A stretch of 64,000 nt of DNA from the NCBI GenBank assembly GCA_016286665.1, contig JAEETX010000003.1, positions 18,241 to 82,240 on the forward strand, written 5' to 3'. Made by a program: the position numbers and the translations under genes. Below are positions 52,162 through 60,905 of this stretch, in pieces (positions within the stretch are counted from its first letter, which is position 1; each line of letters opens with the position of its first letter). The stretch comes from Oscillospiraceae bacterium (GTDB lineage: Bacteria; Bacillota; Clostridia; Oscillospirales; Oscillospiraceae). Below the pieces are notes generated by a model, which was given only the letters and a program-made list of their open reading frames with translations, searched no databases and was not told the origin of the DNA.

Positions 52162-55100
52162 TTATTTGAAGTACTTCACAGCGGCCTCGAACATGCCCAT
52201 GCCGTAGTTGCCCGGCACGTTGCGGTAGAGGTCCGGGCCCACGCGCTCGGAGTGGCCCATCTTGCCGAAGACCCGCCCGTCGGGGGAGGTGATGCCCTCC
52301 ACCGCCCAGGCGCTGCCGTTGGGGTTGAAGGCGGTGTCCATGCTGGGATTCCCCTCCAGGTCCACATACTGGGTGGCGATCTGCCCGTTTGCCGCCAACT
52401 GCCGCAGCAGCTCCTCCGAAGCGAAGAAGCGGCCCTCCCCGTGGGAAATGGGCACGGTGTAGATATCGCCCACCCTCGTCAGGGCAAGCCAGGGGGATTT
52501 GTCGGAGGCCACGCGTGTCCGCACCAGGCTGGACTGATGGCGGCCGATGCGGTTGTAGGTCAGGGTGGGGCAGCTCTCGTCCGTGTCGATGATCCTTCCG
52601 TAGGGCACCAGCCCCAGCTTGATCAGGGCCTGGAAGCCGTTGCAGATGCCGCTCATAAGGCCGTCCCGCTTTTCCAGCAGCTCCGTCACCAGCTCCTTCA
52701 CCTGAGGGTTGCGGAAGAAGGCGGTGATGAATTTGGCGCTGCCGTCGGGCTCGTCGCCGCCGGAGAAGCCGCCGGGGATCACCACCATCTGGGCGGTTTT
52801 CAGGGACTGGGCGAACTTTTCCGCGCTGGCGGCCACGGCCTCCGCCGTCAGATTGCGGACAACGATGATCTCCGCCTCCGCTCCCGCCTCCAGCAGGGCG
52901 CGCTGGGTGTCATATTCGCAGTTGGTGCCGGGGAAGACGGGGATCAGGGCCTTGGGCCTGGCGCAGCGCAGCTTCGGCGCGGGCCGCTGCCGGACAGTGA
53001 AGGTCTGCGCCTCCGCTTTGGCCGTTTCCGCCGTGCGCGTGGGGTAGACGTCCTCCAGCACTCCCTCGTTGAGCGCCAGCAGCTCGTCGATGCCCACGGG
53101 CTCCTCCCGGCTGAGGGCGATGACCGGTTCTTCGGTGGTGACGCCCAGGCGCACGACGCCGGGGATCTCCTCCACCGGGTCCTCCGTCAGCTCGGCGGCG
53201 ATGAAGCCGTAGAGGGAGGGGGTGTAGAGCTCGCAGCCCAGGTCCCGCTCCGCCCGGAAGCCGATGCGGTTGCCGAAGGACATCTTCATGAGCCCTTCGC
53301 CCAGTCCCTTCTCCAGGGCCCAGGCGGCCTTCACCTTCCCGGCGCGGTGGAGCGCCAGGAAGCTGTCCCATGCCCTGCATTGGGCTTCGCCCCCCAGCCC
53401 CGCGGGGCCGAAGAGATACACCGGATGGCCGGCCTCCTTGAATTCGGGGGAGAGGATCTCCGAAGCGGCGACGGGGGCGATGGCGAAGCTGATGAGGGTG
53501 GGGGGCACGTCCAGGTCCAGGAAGGAGCCGGACATGGAATCCTTGCCCCCGATGGCGGCCGCGCCGAAATCCATCTGCGCGTCCAGAGCGCCCAGAAGAG
53601 CGGCGAAGGGCTTGCCCCAGCGCTCCGGGTCCGTGCGCAGCTTTTCAAAAAATTCCTGCAAGGTCAGATAGGCTTTTTTATAATCCGCGCCGGCGGCCAC
53701 CAGCTTTGCCAGACTGGTGCACACCGCGCCGTAGGCCCCCTCGTAGGGGTCGGCGCTCATGGCGTCCGGGTCCAGCGCCCAGGACATCACGCTGCCGGTG
53801 TCCGTATGCTGTCCCGGCAGCACCGGCAGCAGGGCCGCCATGGCCTGGGCGGGGGTGCGCTGGGTCCTGCCGCCGAAGGGCATCAGCAGGGTGCCCGCGC
53901 CGATGGTGGAGTCGAAGCGCTCCGTCAGGCCCCGCCGGGAAGCGCAGCTCAGGCTGGAGGCCATCTCCCGCAGGGAGCTGAAAAGAGGTTCCCCCTGATA
54001 GGCCGTCTCCTTCACCCGGACCCCGGCGTGCTTTTTCGCCCCGTTGGTGTCCAGGAAATCCCGGCTCAGGTCCGCGATGACATTTCCCTTCCAGCGCATC
54101 ACCATGCGCCGCTCCTCCGTCACCAGCGCAACCCGGTAGGCTTCCAGGTTTTCCGCTTCGGCGGCGGCGATGAAGGCTTTCTCGTCCTCCGGGGCCACTA
54201 CCACGGCCATGCGCTCCTGGCTCTCGGAAATCGCCAGCTCCGTGCCGTCCAGGCCCTCGTATTTCTTGCGCACCGCGTCCAGCTCGATGCGCAGCCCGTC
54301 GGCCAGCTCGCCCACGGCGACGCTGACGCCACCCGCGCCGAAATCGTTGCAGCGCTTGATGAGCTTCGTCACGTCCCCCCGGCGGAAAAGCCGCTGGATC
54401 TTCCGTTCCTCGGGGGCGTTGCCCTTCTGCACCTCGCTGGCCATGGTGCTGAGGCTCTTCATATCGTGGCTCTTGCTGCTGCCTGTGGCGCCGCCGATGC
54501 CGTCCCGGCCCGTGCGCCCCCCCAGCAGGATGATCACGTCGCCGGGGGCGGGGCGCTGCCGCCGGACGTTTTCCGCGGGAACGGCGGCCACCACGGCCCC
54601 GCATTCCAGGCGTTTGGCGATATAGCCGGGGTGGTAGACCTCCGCCACGTGGCCCGTGGCCAGACCGATCTGGTTGCCGTAGGAGGAGTAGCCCGCCGCG
54701 GCGGTCTGGGCCAGCTTGCGCTGGGGCAGCTTGCCGGGGGTGGTGTCCTTCAGGGGCACCCGGGGGTCCCCGCCGCCGGTGACCCGCATGGCCTGGTGCA
54801 CCCAGGCGCGGCCGGAGAGGGGGTCCCGGATGCAGCCGCCGATACAGGTGGCCGCGCCGCCGAAGGGCTCGATCTCCGTGGGGTGGTTGTGGGTCTCGTT
54901 TTTGAACATCAGCAGCCAGTCTTCCGTTTTCCCGTCCACCCGGGCGGGGACGTGGATGGAGCAGGCGTTGATCTCCTCGCTCTCGTCAAGCTCCGGCAGG
55001 AGTCCCCGCTTTTTCAGGGCCTTCGTGCCGAGGGTGGCGATGTCCATGAGGGTCCTGGGGCGGGCGGCGGCCTTTTCCGGGCCGTAGACCTCCTCCCGCA

Positions 55101-55857
55101 GGGCGAGATAGCGGTCGTAGGCCTCCTTCACCGCCGGGTTCTCCACCTCGATCTCGTCCAGGATGGTGGAGAAGGTGGTGTGGCGGCAGTGGTCGGACCA
55201 GTAGGTGTCCACCACCCGCACCTCCGTGATGGTGGGGTCGCGCTTTTCCGTGTCCCGGAAATAGGCCTGCAGGAATTTCAGGTCCTCCAGGTCCATGGCC
55301 AGGCCCAGCTTCCCCAGCAGCTCCCGGAGGGCGTCTTCCGCAAGACCCGTGAAGCCTTCCACGGTCTCCACGGTCTCCGGCTGGGCATATTCCATCCGCA
55401 GGGTCTCCGGTTTTTCCAGGGATGCCTCCCGGCTCTCCACGGGGTTGATGACATAGGCCTTGACCTTTTCCACTTCCTCCGCAGTCACGCTGCCATAGAG
55501 AGCGTAGACCTTCGCGGTGCGGACGGCGGGCCTTTCCTTCTGGCTCAGGAGCTGGATGCACTGGGCGGCGGAATCGGCCCGCTGGTCGAACTGGCCCGGC
55601 AGGGGCTCCACGGCGAAGACCGCCGCCGCTCCGGGAAAGTCCGCCGTGTCGCTCACCGTGTCCAGCTGGGGCTCGGAAAAAACGGCGGTGCGGGCATAGC
55701 GGAACAGTTCTTCGTCCAGCCCCTCGGCGTCATAGCGGTTGAGGATGCGCACGTCCTCCAGCCCGGCAATGCCCAGGAAATTCACGCAGTCCGAGCGGAG
55801 GGCGCCGACCTCCGGACTGAGGCCCGGCTTCTTTTCGGAAAACACCCGATAGACCAT
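52162..55857 (-). CDS. purL: Phosphoribosylformylglycinamidine synthase, single chain (PurL with PurQ domain)
   Basis: About 1231 residues. Converts FGAR to FGAM with glutamine and ATP. The synthase part (~1-950) has SDHCRHTTF, HNHPTEIEPFGGAATCIGG and GGRTGRDGIGGATGSS; the C-terminal ~250 residues are the glutaminase (PVFPGTNCEYDTQRALLEAG, nucleophile Cys in GICNGFQALIKLG, later SHGEGRF with the His). ATG 55857 follows GGAGGG and lies one base from the purD stop. Last gene of the operon. Confidence 0.95.
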   Translation of the reverse strand: MVYRVFSEKKPGLSPEVGALRSDCVNFLGIAGLEDVRILNRYDAEGLDEELFRYARTAVFSEPQLDTVSDTADFPGAAAVFAVEPLPGQFDQRADSAAQCIQLLSQKERPAVRTAKVYALYGSVTAEEVEKVKAYVINPVESREASLEKPETLRMEYAQPETVETVEGFTGLAEDALRELLGKLGLAMDLEDLKFLQAYFRDTEKRDPTITEVRVVDTYWSDHCRHTTFSTILDEIEVENPAVKEAYDRYLALREEVYGPEKAAARPRTLMDIATLGTKALKKRGLLPELDESEEINACSIHVPARVDGKTEDWLLMFKNETHNHPTEIEPFGGAATCIGGCIRDPLSGRAWVHQAMRVTGGGDPRVPLKDTTPGKLPQRKLAQTAAAGYSSYGNQIGLATGHVAEVYHPGYIAKRLECGAVVAAVPAENVRRQRPAPGDVIILLGGRTGRDGIGGATGSSKSHDMKSLSTMASEVQKGNAPEERKIQRLFRRGDVTKLIKRCNDFGAGGVSVAVGELADGLRIELDAVRKKYEGLDGTELAISESQERMAVVVAPEDEKAFIAAAEAENLEAYRVALVTEERRMVMRWKGNVIADLSRDFLDTNGAKKHAGVRVKETAYQGEPLFSSLREMASSLSCASRRGLTERFDSTIGAGTLLMPFGGRTQRTPAQAMAALLPVLPGQHTDTGSVMSWALDPDAMSADPYEGAYGAVCTSLAKLVAAGADYKKAYLTLQEFFEKLRTDPERWGKPFAALLGALDAQMDFGAAAIGGKDSMSGSFLDLDVPPTLISFAIAPVAASEILSPEFKEAGHPVYLFGPAGLGGEAQCRAWDSFLALHRAGKVKAAWALEKGLGEGLMKMSFGNRIGFRAERDLGCELYTPSLYGFIAAELTEDPVEEIPGVVRLGVTTEEPVIALSREEPVGIDELLALNEGVLEDVYPTRTAETAKAEAQTFTVRQRPAPKLRCARPKALIPVFPGTNCEYDTQRALLEAGAEAEIIVVRNLTAEAVAASAEKFAQSLKTAQMVVIPGGFSGGDEPDGSAKFITAFFRNPQVKELVTELLEKRDGLMSGICNGFQALIKLGLVPYGRIIDTDESCPTLTYNRIGRHQSSLVRTRVASDKSPWLALTRVGDIYTVPISHGEGRFFASEELLRQLAANGQIATQYVDLEGNPSMDTAFNPNGSAWAVEGITSPDGRVFGKMGHSERVGPDLYRNVPGNYGMGMFEAAVKYFK

Positions 55858-55858
55858 C

Positions 55859-57127
55859 TCAGCCCTCCGGGGCCCTGAGGGCCCGCGCGCCGATATCATG
55901 GCGCCAGTAAGCGTTTTGGAAGGAGACCCGCTCGACCAGCCCGTAGGCTTTCTTTACCGCCTCCGGCAGGGTGTCCGCCACGGCGGTGCAGCCCAGCACC
56001 CGGCCCCCGTTTGTCACCAGCTGCCCGTCCCTGATCGCCGCCCCGGCCACATAGACCTGGCTGCGGATATCCTCCGGGATCGTCAGGGGGAAGCCCTTTT
56101 CATAGGAGGCGGGGTAGCCCCGGGAAGCCATGATGACGCAGCAGGCGCAGCCGGGATGGTTCTTCACCTCGGTCTCCGCCAGGGTGCCGTTGGTGGTGGC
56201 CTGCATGACCGTCAGCAGGTCGCTCTCCAGCAGGGGGAGCACCACCTGGGTTTCCGGGTCGCCGAAGCGGCAGTTGTATTCGATGACCTTGGGGCCATCC
56301 TTGGTGAGCATGAGGCCGAAATAGAGGCAGCCCTTGAAGGTCCTGCCCTCGGCGTTCATGGCTTTGATCGTGGGCAGGAAGATGGTCTCCATGCACGTCG
56401 CGGCGATATCCTCCGTGTAATAGGGGTTGGGGGCCACGGTGCCCATGCCGCCGGTGTTGAGCCCGGTGTCGCCGTCCCCGGCGCGCTTGTGGTCCATGGA
56501 GGAGACCATGGGCTTCAGGGTCACGCCGTCGGTGAAGGCCAGGACGGAGACCTCCGGCCCCTCCAGGAATTCTTCGATGACGATCCTGTCCCCGCTGGCG
56601 CCGAATTTCTTGTCCTTCATCATGCTGACCACGGCGTCGCAGGCCTCCTGCCGCGTCTGGGCGATGACCACGCCCTTGCCCAGGGCCAGGCCGTCGGCCT
56701 TGACCACGGTGGGGATGGGGGCGGTCTCCAGATAGCGGAGGGCGGCTTCCATATCGTCGAAGGTCTCATAGCGGGCGGTGGGGATGCCGTATTTCTTCAT
56801 GAGATTCTTGGAGAAGACCTTGCTGCCCTCGATGATGGCGGCGTTGGCCCGGGGGCCGAAGCAGGGGATGCCCGCCGCCTCCAGCGCGTCCACGCAGCCC
56901 AGCACCAGGGGATCGTCCGGCGCTACCACGGCGTAGTCGATCTTCTTCTCTTTGGCAAAATCCACGATGGCGGGGATATCCTTGGCCCCGATGGGCACGC
57001 ACACCGCGTCCCCCGCCATGCCGCCGTTGCCCGGAAGGGCGTAGATGGTCCCGACGGCGGGGTTTTCCTTCAGCTTGATGATGATGGCATGCTCCCGGCC
57101 GCCGGAGCCCACAACCATGATGTTCAT
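55859..57127 (-). CDS. purD: Phosphoribosylamine-glycine ligase
   Basis: 422 residues, ATP-grasp enzyme making GAR from phosphoribosylamine and glycine. N-terminal MNIMVVGSGGREHAI, KADGLALGKGV (ATP-binding) and NTGGMGTVAPNPYY are diagnostic. GAGGTGAAAAT precedes ATG 57127. Confidence 0.96.
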   Translation of the reverse strand: MNIMVVGSGGREHAIIIKLKENPAVGTIYALPGNGGMAGDAVCVPIGAKDIPAIVDFAKEKKIDYAVVAPDDPLVLGCVDALEAAGIPCFGPRANAAIIEGSKVFSKNLMKKYGIPTARYETFDDMEAALRYLETAPIPTVVKADGLALGKGVVIAQTRQEACDAVVSMMKDKKFGASGDRIVIEEFLEGPEVSVLAFTDGVTLKPMVSSMDHKRAGDGDTGLNTGGMGTVAPNPYYTEDIAATCMETIFLPTIKAMNAEGRTFKGCLYFGLMLTKDGPKVIEYNCRFGDPETQVVLPLLESDLLTVMQATTNGTLAETEVKNHPGCACCVIMASRGYPASYEKGFPLTIPEDIRSQVYVAGAAIRDGQLVTNGGRVLGCTAVADTLPEAVKKAYGLVERVSFQNAYWRHDIGARALRAPEG

Positions 57128-57138
57128 ATTTTCACCTC

Positions 57139-57321
57139 TCAAAGCTCGTTCAGAGGCGTGACGACCGGCTTCCCCTCGGCGTCCACGCGCACGGTCAGGC
57201 CGCCCGCGTAGCCGTCGAAAGCAAACACATAGTTCACGCCGGTTTCCTTATCGACCCAGATCTGTATGCCGTTGAGCTTCCCCTGGGAATAGACTTTCAC
57301 GAATCTGTCGCTGATCTTCAC
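57139..57321 (-). CDS. DUF6440-type small protein
   Basis: 60 residues, with VDKETGVNYVFAFDGYAGGL, a block I associate with the uncharacterised DUF6440 family. It lies within the purine operon between the AICAR transformylase and purD, 11 bases before purD. Role unknown. Confidence 0.7.
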   Translation of the reverse strand: MKISDRFVKVYSQGKLNGIQIWVDKETGVNYVFAFDGYAGGLTVRVDAEGKPVVTPLNEL

Positions 57322-57344
57322 GCTCGTATCCCTAACCTTATATA

Positions 57345-58523
57345 TCAGTGGTGGAACAGCCGGAGACCCGTGAAGGCCATGACCATCCCGTATTTGTCCG
57401 CCTTGTCGATCACGTCGTCGTCCCGGACGCTGCCCCCCGGCTCGGCAATATACGCCACGCCGGATTTCCGCGCCCGCTCCACGTTGTCTCCGAAGGGGAA
57501 GAAAGCGTCGGACCCGCAGGTGACGCCGCTCTGGGTGGCGATCCAGGCCTTCTTTTCCTCCCGCGTCAGCACCTCGGGCTTCACCTTGAAGGTCTGCTGC
57601 CAGGCCCCCTCCGCCAGCACGTCCTCATATTCGTCGGAGATATATACGTCGATGGCGTTGTCCCGGTCGGGGCGGCGGATGCCGTCGATGAACGGAAGTC
57701 CCAGCACCTTGGGATGCCGCCTGAGATACCAGTTGTCCGCCTTCTGCCCCGCCAGGCGCGTGCAGTGGATGCGGCTCTGCTGCCCGGCTCCCACGCCGAT
57801 GGCCTGCCCGTCCTTCACATAGCAGACGGAGTTGGACTGGGTGTATTTCAGGGTGATGAGGGCCACGATCAGGTCCGTCACGGCCTCCGGGGGCAGGTCC
57901 TTGTTCTTCGTCACGATGTTTTGGAAAAGCTCCGGCCCGATTTTGGAATTGTTGTGGCCCTGCTCGAAGCTGACGCCGTAGACGTCCTTCGTTTCCTGGG
58001 GAGCGGGCTCATAGGCGGGGTCGATCGCAACGATGTTGTAGCCGCCCTTCTTCTTGGGCTTCAGGATCGCCAGGGCTTCCTCGGTGTAGCCGGGGGCGAT
58101 GACCCCGTCGGACACCTCGTTTTTCAGATAGCGGGCCGTCGCGGCGTCGCACACGTCACTGAGGGCCGCCCAGTCCCCGTAGGAGCTGAGCCGGTCCGCG
58201 CCCCTGGCCCGGATATAGGCGCAGGCGATGGGGCTGAGCTCCGCTTTCGGGTCCACGAAATAGACCTGCCTGTCCACGTCGCTGAGGGGCTTGCCCACGG
58301 CGGCCCCTGCAGGGGAGACGTGCTTGAAGGAGGCGGCGGCGGGAAGGCCGGTGGCTGCTTTGAGCTCCTTCACCAGCTGCCAGGAATTCAGGGCGTCCAG
58401 AAAGTTGATGTAGCCGGGCCGCCCGTTCAGCACCTTCACCGGCAGCTCGCTTCCATCCCGCATGAAGATCTTCGCGGGCTTCTGGCTGGGATTGCAGCCG
58501 TATTTCAGTTCCAGTTCATTCAT
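57345..58523 (-). CDS. Standalone AICAR formyltransferase (PurV)
   Basis: 392 residues corresponding to the AICAR transformylase part of PurH without the IMP cyclohydrolase domain. Motifs: LKYGCNPSQKPA, SFKHVSPAGAAVG (catalytic Lys-His), KYTQSNSVCYVKDGQAIGVG, GAGQQSRIHCTRLA and SDAFFPFGDNVERA. It formylates AICAR to FAICAR using 10-formyl-THF. The closing step is done by the PurO-like protein two positions earlier in the operon. Confidence 0.93.
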   Translation of the reverse strand: MNELELKYGCNPSQKPAKIFMRDGSELPVKVLNGRPGYINFLDALNSWQLVKELKAATGLPAAASFKHVSPAGAAVGKPLSDVDRQVYFVDPKAELSPIACAYIRARGADRLSSYGDWAALSDVCDAATARYLKNEVSDGVIAPGYTEEALAILKPKKKGGYNIVAIDPAYEPAPQETKDVYGVSFEQGHNNSKIGPELFQNIVTKNKDLPPEAVTDLIVALITLKYTQSNSVCYVKDGQAIGVGAGQQSRIHCTRLAGQKADNWYLRRHPKVLGLPFIDGIRRPDRDNAIDVYISDEYEDVLAEGAWQQTFKVKPEVLTREEKKAWIATQSGVTCGSDAFFPFGDNVERARKSGVAYIAEPGGSVRDDDVIDKADKYGMVMAFTGLRLFHH

Positions 58524-58592
58524 AATCTATCTACCTTTCTACCTGCCCCTGGGGGAAGACGGCGCGGCGAAGCCGCGGCGGATGCGGGTTTC

Positions 58593-59225
58593 TCAGTCCC
58601 CCAGATTCTTGTTGAAGATGCGGACTTCGCCGCCAACATTGGTATAGAGGGAAACCTTGTTGTCCCCGTTCAGGGCGTTCCAGACCGCCTCCGGCTCCGG
58701 CATGGTCACCGCCAGAGGCTCGCCGGCGAAGGAGGGCAGGGGAGACCCGTCCCCCTGATAGGTGCTGATAAACCAGCCCTGGTCCTCGCTGCAGCCCTCG
58801 TAGCAGAAGAATTCCCGCAGGCAGCGGCCGTCCCGCCGCTTGAGGATCGAGAGCTCAAAGGTCCCGTCGTCATAGAGGATGGCGGAAATGCGGGGGGTGT
58901 AGTTGGGTTCATCCGGCTCATACTCCCTGGTCATGAGGGCCTTGCGGAAGTCTCCCATGTCCCGGATGGTATCCGTCTGGTCCCCGTTGGTGACGATGAG
59001 GGCCCCCGGCACCTTCCGCACGGGGTGATAGATGATGAGGCTGGGGTCCCGCAGCTTGGCGGGATCGTGGGCCTCCGTGCGGATGCCGTCCTCCGTGAGG
59101 GAGAAGATGCGGTTGCGGCTGTTGACGCTGCGGCCCATGATGAAATAATAGACCCGGTTCCGGCCCACCACGATGCCCCGGCCGGGATAGGGATTGGTTT
59201 TCAGAAGCTCCAGAAGGTCCTTCAT
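58593..59225 (-). CDS. purO: Archaeal-type IMP cyclohydrolase (PurO-like)
   Basis: 210 residues, matching the PurO (PF07826-type) IMP cyclohydrolase first known from archaea: NPYPGRGIVVGRNRVYYFIM, RNRIFSLTEDG, LIIYHPVRKVPG and NGDQTDTI. Closes FAICAR to IMP. Its ATG overlaps the purN stop (ATGA). Together with PurV it replaces bifunctional PurH. Confidence 0.9.
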   Translation of the reverse strand: MKDLLELLKTNPYPGRGIVVGRNRVYYFIMGRSVNSRNRIFSLTEDGIRTEAHDPAKLRDPSLIIYHPVRKVPGALIVTNGDQTDTIRDMGDFRKALMTREYEPDEPNYTPRISAILYDDGTFELSILKRRDGRCLREFFCYEGCSEDQGWFISTYQGDGSPLPSFAGEPLAVTMPEPEAVWNALNGDNKVSLYTNVGGEVRIFNKNLGD

Positions 59226-59845
59226 GCCTTGTTCCCCGCTTTCTCATTTTGTATGCGCGCGGACACGAGCTCCGCCGCTCTGGGCAGGAGCACCCATTCC
59301 GCCTGTTCCATGACCCGACGCTGCAGGGTCTCCGCCGTGTCCTCCGGCAGGATGTCCACCGCCTTCTGGAGGATGATCTGCCCGCCGTCGGGGACTTCGT
59401 TTACATAATGCACCGTCGCCCCCGTCACCTTCACGCCGTACCGGAGCGCCTCCTCGTGGACCTTAAGGCCGTAGTAGCCCTTGCCGCAGAAGGAGGGGAT
59501 GAGGGAGGGGTGGATGTTGATGATGCGCTTGTCCCAGCGGGCGGAAAAATCCCCGCTGAGGATGCTGAGGAAGCCGGCCAGGACGATCAGCTCGATCTTC
59601 CTTGCCTCCAGCGCCTTTTGCAGGGCCTCCTCAAAGCCCGCCTGGCCGCCGCAGGCTTTTTTCGTCAGGGTCAGGGCCTCCACGCCCGCCGTTTCCGCCC
59701 TGGTCAGGGCGTAGGCCCCCTTCACGTTGGAGACCACCAGGCGGATAGAGCCGCTGGGCAGCTCACCCCGGCCCTCCGCGTCCAGCAGGGCCTGGAGGTT
59801 CGTGCCGCCTCCGGAGACCAGCACCGCGATCCTTGTCTTTTCCAC
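59222..59845 (-). CDS. purN: Phosphoribosylglycinamide formyltransferase
   Basis: 207 residues; transfers formyl from 10-formyl-THF to GAR. VLVSGGGTNLQALLD, catalytic NIHPSLIPSFCGKG (Asn/His) and HYVNEVPDGGQII (Asp) are all present. Confidence 0.96.
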   Translation of the reverse strand: MEKTRIAVLVSGGGTNLQALLDAEGRGELPSGSIRLVVSNVKGAYALTRAETAGVEALTLTKKACGGQAGFEEALQKALEARKIELIVLAGFLSILSGDFSARWDKRIINIHPSLIPSFCGKGYYGLKVHEEALRYGVKVTGATVHYVNEVPDGGQIILQKAVDILPEDTAETLQRRVMEQAEWVLLPRAAELVSARIQNEKAGNKA

Positions 59846-59861
59846 GGTTGAAGTCCTCCTC

Positions 59862-60899
59862 TCAGCAGATGGCGACCTTGTCTTCGCTCTTCACGATCCC
59901 GCCGATGACGTAGGCCTCCGTGCCCGCAGCCCGCAGGGCGGCCAGGGCCTTGTCCGCCGTCTCTTTGGAGACCACGAGGCTCATGCCCACGCCCATGTTG
60001 TAGGTGTTGAACATGTCCCGCTCCGGAATGGAGCCCGTCTCCTGCAGGAGGCGGAAGATTTCCGGGGTGCGGATGGAAGCCTTTTCGATCTTCGCCCCCA
60101 GCCCGTCGGGCAGGGAGCGGGGGATATTCTCATAGAAGCCGCCGCCGGTGATGTGGCTGATGCCCCGGATGTCCGCGGCGGCGATGGCCGCCAGCACGGG
60201 CTTCACATAGATCTCCGTGGGGGTCAGCAGCGCTTCCCCCAGGCTGACGCCCAGGGCCGGCACGGTCTTCCCCAGGTCGGCATGCTCCACGTCGAAGACC
60301 TTGCGCACCAGGCTGTAGCCGTTGGAGTGCAGGCCGCTGCTGGGCAGGGCCAGGATCACGTCGCCGGGGACCATACGGGAGGCGTCCAGCACCTTTTTCC
60401 TATCCACGACGCCCACGGAGAAGCCTGCCAGATCGTAGTCCTCCGGGGCCATGGTGCCGGGGTGCTCCGCCGTTTCCCCGCCGATGAGGGCGCAGCCGGC
60501 CCGGACGCAGCCCTCCGCCACGCCGGAAACCAGGGCCGCCACCTTCTCCGGGATGTTTTTCCCGATGGCGATATAGTCCAGGAAAAACAGGGGTCTTGCC
60601 CCGCAGCAGATGATGTCGTTGACGCACATGGCCACGCAGTCGATGCCCACGGTGTCGTGCCTGTCCATGAGCTGGGCGATGCGCTGCTTGGTGCCCACCC
60701 CGTCGGTGCCGGAGACCAGCACCGGCTCCTCCATACCCGTGAGGTCGGGCTGGAACAGGCCGCCGAAGCCCCCCAGATCGGAGACCACGCCGGGGATGAA
60801 GGTGCGCTCCACGTGCTTTTTCATGAGCTTGACGCCCTTGTAGCCCGCCTCGATGTCCACGCCTGCGGCGGCATAGGAGGCGCTGTGAGATTTTTCCAT
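59862..60899 (-). CDS. purM: AIR synthase (phosphoribosylformylglycinamidine cyclo-ligase)
   Basis: 345 residues. [15 protein letters not shown] at the N-terminus, [25 protein letters not shown] and [12 protein letters not shown] identify PurM, which closes FGAM to AIR with ATP. A 16-base gap separates it from purN. Confidence 0.96.
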   Translation of the reverse strand: MEKSHSASYAAAGVDIEAGYKGVKLMKKHVERTFIPGVVSDLGGFGGLFQPDLTGMEEPVLVSGTDGVGTKQRIAQLMDRHDTVGIDCVAMCVNDIICCGARPLFFLDYIAIGKNIPEKVAALVSGVAEGCVRAGCALIGGETAEHPGTMAPEDYDLAGFSVGVVDRKKVLDASRMVPGDVILALPSSGLHSNGYSLVRKVFDVEHADLGKTVPALGVSLGEALLTPTEIYVKPVLAAIAAADIRGISHITGGGFYENIPRSLPDGLGAKIEKASIRTPEIFRLLQETGSIPERDMFNTYNMGVGMSLVVSKETADKALAALRAAGTEAYVIGGIVKSEDKVAIC

Positions 60900-60905
60900 C
60901 TCTGT

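Noticed and set aside
52045..55878. Very long open frame opposite purL, and similar long frames opposite SLH-1, SLH-4, purM-purF and livM
   Set aside because: They mirror well-recognised genes codon for codon on the other strand, have no ribosome sites or recognisable domains, and arise from high GC content at third positions.
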